Assembly: GCA_030630425.1 (NCBI GenBank)
Contig: DAOVNB010000020.1
Coordinates: 1-8,226 of the forward strand
Source of the DNA: an archaeon
GTDB taxonomy: Archaea > EX4484-52 > B79-G9
Direction: 5' to 3'
DNA length: 8,226 nt
Numbering within the stretch: the stretch's first letter is position 1; each line of letters starts with the position of its first letter. Below the pieces are notes generated by a model that did no database searches, had not been told where the DNA came from, and saw only the letters and a program-made list of their open reading frames with translations. The position numbers and the translations under genes are program-made. Shown here piece by piece: positions 4,577-8,226 of this stretch.

Positions 4577-5491
4577 ATGAAGGGAGTTTTCTATTTATTT
4601 CTTGCGCAAATCGGGTTTGCGTTTATAGGGGTATTTACAAAATATGTTGGTAGTAGTGTAAATGCCATCACACTTAGCTTTTTTCGGGTTCTTATAGCCT
4701 CATTGTTTTTGCTTTCAGTTGCACTGGCATTAAAAAAGACAAAACAGCTTTCAATAAACAAGCGTGATATTGTGCCTTTTTATATAATCGGTGTCATGTT
4801 TGCGCTTAATTTTGTGTTCTTTATTTCGGCATTTTCATATACTTCAATTTCAGAAGCCGGTCTTATAACTGCGTTTACTCCTGTTTTTGTCTATTTCTTA
4901 GCATCAAAGTTTCTAAAAGAGAAGATAACCAGAAATGGTGTTTTCGCTCTTTTTGTTGTTCTTTTTGGGCTTTATGTCATGAATTTTACAGGTATTGACC
5001 CAACGCACCTTTTCGGGAACTTCCTTGTTCTTGTAAGCTGTGTTTTTGCAGGAGTCATGATTGTCTACACGAAAATTGAAGACCGAGACCATACAGCGCT
5101 TGATGTTGTTTTCTGGCCAATGGTTTTTGCTGCGGCTTTACTTTTACCCACAGCATTCACATTTAATTTTTCGGGTATCGCAACAACGACATATGTGTGG
5201 ATTATGCTTTTAGGGGTGGTATGTACGGGTATTACCTATTTCTTTGTTTCCGAAGCGCTTAAAACTCTTGAAGCAAGCAAATATTCGCTTTTAGGGACTG
5301 TATCATATCCTTTGATTTCGATACTGTTTGGAACCGTACTTTTTGGCGAGCATATGACTTCGGGAACGGTTTTCGGAGGCGCACTTTTGATGACAGCAGC
5401 CCTTATAATACATTATGAGAACCACCCGCCTGTTTTTGGGGTAACTTTGGTTCGCGGAATAACCCGGATGATGAGAGTGGGACGAAGATAA
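4577..5491 (+). CDS. EamA-family (drug/metabolite transporter superfamily) 10-helix permease
   Basis: The 304-residue integral membrane protein has about ten hydrophobic helices: roughly 3-22, 30-52, 67-87, 93-112, 120-137, 145-165, 175-195, 206-228, 238-256 and 262-279. They form two repeats of five helices, the usual EamA duplication. Signatures include FFRVLIA at 35-41 after helix 1, SEAGLITAFTPVFVYFLAS at 92-110, ending in a KEKI loop, and in the second half EALKTLEASKYSLLG (226-240) and FGEH before the last helix. The C-terminal 25 residues are basic and probably cytoplasmic. These carriers move small metabolites such as amino acids or nucleotide precursors; the substrate cannot be told from sequence. 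ATG 4577 fits both the membrane-helix start and a leaderless start from the TATA element at 4544-4554. The gene is alone and converges on the gene at 5550-6389. Confidence 0.9.
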   Translation: MKGVFYLFLAQIGFAFIGVFTKYVGSSVNAITLSFFRVLIASLFLLSVALALKKTKQLSINKRDIVPFYIIGVMFALNFVFFISAFSYTSISEAGLITAFTPVFVYFLASKFLKEKITRNGVFALFVVLFGLYVMNFTGIDPTHLFGNFLVLVSCVFAGVMIVYTKIEDRDHTALDVVFWPMVFAAALLLPTAFTFNFSGIATTTYVWIMLLGVVCTGITYFFVSEALKTLEASKYSLLGTVSYPLISILFGTVLFGEHMTSGTVFGGALLMTAALIIHYENHPPVFGVTLVRGITRMMRVGRR

Positions 5492-5525
5492 ACAATGTTT
5501 TTGCAACAACTAGATTTTTATGGAT

Positions 5526-5544
5526 TTAAAGAAGATTTCTTTAA
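5526..5544. terminator. 8-bp hairpin between convergent genes
   Basis: TTAAAGAA (5526-5533) and TTCTTTAA (5537-5544) pair perfectly around GAT. It sits in the 58-base gap between the stops of the transporter and the gene at 5550, with T-runs at 5496-5500 and 5514-5519 before it. Archaeal ends usually rely on T-runs, so the hairpin may instead protect the 3' end. Confidence 0.4.
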
Positions 5545-5549
5545 GAAAA

Positions 5550-6389
5550 TCAGTTCAGACTTTCTGACTCAAAAAACAGGTAGTTGCTGTTATCTATAAA
5601 ACCCAAATCAATAATCTCTTTTGTAAACTCTTTAAGTTTTATAGAATCTAAATGGTCCCACATACATAATTCAACGCAAGAAGGGCGTATCTTTGTGATG
5701 TTGTCTTTTTCTTGAAGTTTATTTATGTGCTTGCCAAATTCGTCGTAAAATGCTTCTTCAAGCCATTCTATTGCCAGATTTTCACGCCTAAGCAATTCTT
5801 GCATATTAAGTTCTTTAAGATAGTTATCACAACTTACTTTTTTTTCAACAGATGTTATATTGTCGCTTTTGTTATGCACAAAAACGGTATTGCTTTCGTT
5901 TTCATAAATATCGTTAAATACTTCAAAAACATCCCGCAATATTTCGTGCGCCTGTACAAGACCATAAAATTTTGATAGCGTGTATGTTTCAAAAGATTCT
6001 TCTTTGTTTTTTAAGCAATCTTCTTTTATTTTCAGTTCTTTAGAATTAGTGATTTTTCCTTCATGTATTTGAAGTGCCAAACAAAGAAAATCATAAAGAA
6101 ATACTTTGTTTGGGTTAAATGTTTGGTTAAGATTTTTCTTTATTTTTTGCCAATAAGGGTATTCTTCTTTTTTACTTGCCCACCAGGTATTTTTTGGTTC
6201 TTTTTCTTTTTCAGTGTCTTTTTTTTCACCATAAGTCATGACTTCTTGCAATTCCCAAATCGGGAATATTGTTCTTCCGCCATATTCAAGAGAATGCATT
6301 CTTTTGTATTTTTCAAGAGCCTCTCCGTATTTGTCTATTAAATTAACAAAAGAAAACCCATCTAAAGAAACAGTTGCATTAGAATTCAT
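5550..6389 (-). CDS. Hypothetical soluble protein, 279 residues, family unknown
   Basis: I do not recognise this protein. It has no signal peptide or membrane helix and is rich in Lys, Glu and Asn. It looks mostly helical, with stretches such as FVNLIDKYGEALEKYK near residues 14-29 and LSKFYGLVQAHEILRDVF around 138-155. Residues about 55-70 are a highly charged KKDTEKEKEPKN linker. Near the C-terminus is a cluster with two cysteines (PSCVELCMWDHL), but no partner pair for a zinc site is obvious. The start ATG 6389 follows AGGCGAT, a poor GGTGAT-like site 3 bases upstream. A TTTAAATG about 40 bases upstream may be its TATA box, so it need not depend on the YbjQ unit 85 bases upstream on the same strand. 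Its high Asn and Lys content and AT-rich codons suggest a lineage-specific gene. Confidence 0.75.
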   Translation of the reverse strand: MNSNATVSLDGFSFVNLIDKYGEALEKYKRMHSLEYGGRTIFPIWELQEVMTYGEKKDTEKEKEPKNTWWASKKEEYPYWQKIKKNLNQTFNPNKVFLYDFLCLALQIHEGKITNSKELKIKEDCLKNKEESFETYTLSKFYGLVQAHEILRDVFEVFNDIYENESNTVFVHNKSDNITSVEKKVSCDNYLKELNMQELLRRENLAIEWLEEAFYDEFGKHINKLQEKDNITKIRPSCVELCMWDHLDSIKLKEFTKEIIDLGFIDNSNYLFFESESLN

Positions 6390-6474
6390 TCAATCGCCTG
6401 ATTACTATTCTGTAGTAAACAAACCATTTAAACATATGCCTTCGAATTTGGCAGTTATTATATTTTTAGATATA

Positions 6475-6801
6475 CTATTTACTAGTCTTAACTGCAGTTC
6501 CATATGCAAGCATTTCAGAAGCTCCTGCCATTACCATTGAGGTTGTAAATCTAACACCAATAATTGCATCAGCTTTCATATCTACGGCTTCATTAACCAT
6601 CCGGTTATAGGCTTCATCTCTTGAATTTTGTGTCATCTCGGTATAGGTTTTAACTTCTCCACCGATAATGTTCTTTAAACCGGCTCCAATATCCCTTCCA
6701 ATATTTCTTGCCCTTACAGTGTTTCCTTTGACAACTCCAAGAACTTTGATAATCTTTTTTCCGGGAATTTCATTTCCTGTTGTAACAATTATGTCTGTCA
6801 T
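6475..6801 (-). CDS. YbjQ/UPF0145-family protein
   Basis: The 108-residue cytoplasmic protein matches the YbjQ (UPF0145, heavy-metal-binding-like DUF74) family along its whole length. Recognisable parts are TTGNEIPGKKI at 7-17, VRARNIGRDIGAGLKNIIGG at 29-48, VKTYTEM at 50-56, the central helix RDEAYNRMVNEAVDMKADA (61-79), and IIGVRFTTS at 80-88. Members form ring-shaped oligomers in crystal structures; their function is unknown. The start is ATG 6801: AGGTGA at 6810-6815 lies 8 bases before it. A GTG at 6813 overlaps that site and would add four residues, so it is unlikely. The start is one base past the stop of the upstream gene, so the two are translated from one mRNA. Confidence 0.92.
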   Translation of the reverse strand: MTDIIVTTGNEIPGKKIIKVLGVVKGNTVRARNIGRDIGAGLKNIIGGEVKTYTEMTQNSRDEAYNRMVNEAVDMKADAIIGVRFTTSMVMAGASEMLAYGTAVKTSK

Positions 6802-6802
6802 T

Positions 6803-7000
6803 TTATTTTTCACCTTTTTTTGATTTAGTTTTTATTTTTTCAATATCGTCTTCTTTTTTATTAAAAAAAATGAATATGCCTACGACAATAAAAAAAATCC
6901 CATAAAGGGTCATAACATATTTAGGGTAACTCCCCAATATTATAATTAATCCTAAGATAATTGCAGCAATTCCTGTTATTGTTCTGCTTAGGGTGTTCAT
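6803..7000 (-). CDS. Two-helix small membrane protein, paired with YbjQ
   Basis: From ATG 7000 the product has 65 residues. Two hydrophobic helices, about 8-24 (ITGIAAIILGLIIILGS) and 29-46 (VMTLYGIFFIVVGIFIFF), are followed by a charged tail (KKEDDIEKIKTKSKKGEK). No family can be named. The frame has an earlier ATG at 7021, but TTTATATC (7023-7030) is centred 27 bases before ATG 7000 and would sit right at ATG 7021. Transcription starting near 7000 makes that earlier start impossible, so 7000 is preferred. The stop is 1 base before the YbjQ start, so a shared mRNA and a functional link are likely. YbjQ could be a soluble partner at the membrane, but this is inferred only. Confidence 0.7.
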   Translation of the reverse strand: MNTLSRTITGIAAIILGLIIILGSYPKYVMTLYGIFFIVVGIFIFFNKKEDDIEKIKTKSKKGEK

Positions 7001-7022
7001 AACGATATTATGGCAAGCCATA

Positions 7023-7030
7023 GATATAAA
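7023..7030 (-). promoter_or_regulatory. TATA box of the two-helix protein/YbjQ unit
   Basis: The reverse strand reads TTTATATC, centred 27 bases before ATG 7000. It points to a leaderless first gene and rules against ATG 7021. Confidence 0.55.
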
Positions 7031-7284
7031 TATTATGTCGACCTTATGTAGAAGAAATTTTTACAAAGATTTAGGTTCTCGTTTGTTTTGAGTATCTTGT
7101 CTGCACCGGCGTCTTTTTCTCATTTTGAAGGAAACCAAAATTGAATATAACAACAAGTTTTACGAAGCAAAAAATTCCTAAGAGTTTCGATTAAGTTCCA
7201 ATCAATCCGAGCGAAGCGAGTCTATATGTCCATAGGACGGGGGGTTCTTTTTTAAAAGGTTTACCGGCACGCTACTTAAAGCAG
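7031..7284. other. Non-coding gap between divergent units, about 250 bases
   Basis: No open frame with a plausible start and no tRNA-like fold is seen. Visible features are GAGCGAAGCGAG at 7209-7220, which contains the stable mini-hairpin core GCGAAGC also found at 3462-3468; the small hairpin TGTCC-ATA-GGACG near 7228-7240, followed by a run of G; and a T6 run near 7247-7252. I see no known RNA family in it. The left end serves the promoter at 7023-7030, and the right end the TATA box at 7285-7293. Confidence 0.4.
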
Positions 7285-7293
7285 TTATATAAA
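7285..7293 (+). promoter_or_regulatory. TATA box of the BRO-N gene
   Basis: TTATATAAA is centred 37 bases before GTG 7326. Transcription would start near 7314, giving a leader of about 12 bases that holds a GTGAT ribosome binding site (7314-7318). Confidence 0.5.
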
Positions 7294-7325
7294 TGAGCAA
7301 AATGAATTAATTTGTGATGATCTGA

Positions 7326-8192
7326 GTGGATAAGGAACATGATATGAAAGAAGAAAAATCACTAATTGTATTTCAGAGTAAGGATATTCGAAGAACTTGG
7401 TTTAAAGATAAATGGTATTATGTTATAGAAGATATTGTTTATGCTATTACTGAGAGTAAAAATCCTAAAGATTACTTAAATAAAATAAAAAAAAGAGATT
7501 TAGGACTTTCTGAAGGGTGGGGACAAATTGTCCATACCCTTGAAGTTGAAACCAGTGGTGGAAAACAGCGTATGAATTGTGCTAATACTAAAGGTGTTTT
7601 TAGAATACTTCAATCAATCCCATCAAAAAGAGCTGAACCATTCAAACAATGGCTTGCACAATTAGGAAAAGAACGGATTGATGAAATAGAAAATCCTGAA
7701 CTTGCTCAAGCAAGAATGAAAGAAATATACTCTGCAAAAGGTTATCCTAAAGATTGGATTGATAAACGGTTAAGAGGTATTGCTATAAGACAAAATCTAA
7801 CTGATGAATGGAGAGAAAGAGGGATTGAAGAACAAAAAGAGTTTGCGATTTTGACGGCTGAGATTTCTAAAGCTACATTTGGGATGACTCCAACTGAATA
7901 TAAGCAATATAAGAATTTACCAGAACAATCAAAATCGAATCTAAGAGACCACATGAATGATTTAGAATTAATCTTTACAATGTTGGGCGAACGTGTAACA
8001 ACAGAGATTTCACAAGAAGAAAAACCAGATACATTTAGCCAAAGCAAATATGTTGCTGTAAGGGGTGGAAATGTAGCAGGAAATGCTAGACTGGATGCTG
8101 AAAAAGAATTAGGCCGTCCAGTGACAACCAGACAAAACTACCTTTCTGAACCTGCAAAGAAGAAGAGACTTCCGGATAATAGTGATAAATAA
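7326..8192 (+). CDS. BRO-N domain protein, phage antirepressor-like
   Basis: The 288-residue protein has a BRO family N-terminal domain, a DNA-binding domain common in viral and phage antirepressors. Residues about 13-115 carry the pattern: IVFQSKDIRRTWFKDKWYYV (14-33), then IVYAITESKNPKDYL, a variable middle with GGKQRMNCANTKGVFRIL (78-95), and PFKQWLAQ at 105-112. The C-terminal part, about 155-275 (LTDEWRERG, FAILTAEISKATFGMTPTEY at 173-192, LRDHMNDLELIFTMLGE at 206-222), is a stretch I recall from bacterial and phage BRO/DinD-like proteins. In phages such proteins relieve repressor control; here the role is unknown. The start GTG 7326 follows GTGAT by 7 bases; an ATG at 7344 would only drop six residues. 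A T10 run follows the stop. It stands alone, with no phage genes in the window. Confidence 0.85.
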   Translation: MDKEHDMKEEKSLIVFQSKDIRRTWFKDKWYYVIEDIVYAITESKNPKDYLNKIKKRDLGLSEGWGQIVHTLEVETSGGKQRMNCANTKGVFRILQSIPSKRAEPFKQWLAQLGKERIDEIENPELAQARMKEIYSAKGYPKDWIDKRLRGIAIRQNLTDEWRERGIEEQKEFAILTAEISKATFGMTPTEYKQYKNLPEQSKSNLRDHMNDLELIFTMLGERVTTEISQEEKPDTFSQSKYVAVRGGNVAGNARLDAEKELGRPVTTRQNYLSEPAKKKRLPDNSDK

Positions 8193-8210
8193 GGAACTCC
8201 TTTTTTTTTT
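8191..8210 (+). terminator. Terminator of the BRO-N gene
   Basis: A short stem (AAGGA/TCCTT, loop AC, 8191-8202), whose first bases overlap the stop codon, leads into ten T residues at 8201-8210. The T10 tract alone would be enough for archaeal termination. Confidence 0.6.
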
Positions 8211-8226
8211 CGAAAACTTAAACTCA

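Noticed and set aside
5712..6540. Plus-strand Phe/Lys-rich open frames opposite the 279-residue gene
   Set aside because: Their composition (long Phe runs) is the complement of Lys/Glu-rich coding sequence on the other strand; no start signals or family pattern.
7316..7326. TGATGA and CTGA next to each other, recalling C and D boxes of a guide RNA
   Set aside because: Only one base separates the two motifs, leaving no room for a guide, and they overlap the ribosome site and start of the BRO-N gene.
1..8226. CRISPR array or tandem repeats
   Set aside because: No regularly spaced direct repeats of 20-40 bases are visible anywhere in the window.

Overview
The window is archaeal chromosomal DNA from an AT-rich genome. 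Three things show this. First, two enzymes of archaeal membrane-lipid synthesis lie side by side: sn-glycerol-1-phosphate dehydrogenase (539-1648, +) and geranylgeranylglyceryl phosphate synthase (1645-2421, -). Second, a tRNA-Leu(GAG) gene (4397-4520, -) carries an intron in its T-loop with a textbook archaeal bulge-helix-bulge splice motif. Third, archaeal TATA boxes stand 24-27 bases before many start codons, which points to leaderless transcripts, while other genes have short leaders with a GGTGA-type ribosome binding site. The lineage cannot be fixed from this window; a euryarchaeal or DPANN-type archaeon would both fit.

Layout. 1-420 (-): truncated gene for a small membrane protein of the mechanosensitive-channel-like conserved TM-helix type. 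539-1648 (+) and 1645-2421 (-): the convergent lipid pair, overlapping by 4 bases. 2515-2664 (-): a 49-residue zinc ribbon protein (DUF5679 type). 2665-2939: non-coding, with two hairpins sharing an ACTAAAGT apex that resemble ends of IS200/IS605-type elements. 2940-3413 (+): a small membrane protein of unknown role. 3531-4229 (-): a dCMP deaminase-like zinc deaminase. 4397-4520 (-): the intron-containing tRNA. 4577-5491 (+): a 10-helix EamA/DMT-family transporter. 5550-6389 (-): an unrecognised soluble protein. 6475-6801 and 6803-7000 (-): a YbjQ/UPF0145 protein and a two-helix membrane protein, in one transcription unit. About 7031-7313: non-coding. 7326-8192 (+): a BRO-N domain protein resembling phage antirepressors, followed by a T10 terminator.

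How the genes fit together. The two lipid enzymes catalyse consecutive steps: the first makes the sn-glycerol-1-phosphate backbone and the second attaches the first geranylgeranyl chain. The remaining genes are mostly single-gene units with their own promoters and look like housekeeping or unassigned functions. The palindromes at 2800-2900 and the BRO-N gene are the only hints of mobile-element or viral contact; there is no transposase, integrase or CRISPR array. No complete new multi-gene system is visible. The strongest unusual item is the T-loop tRNA intron.
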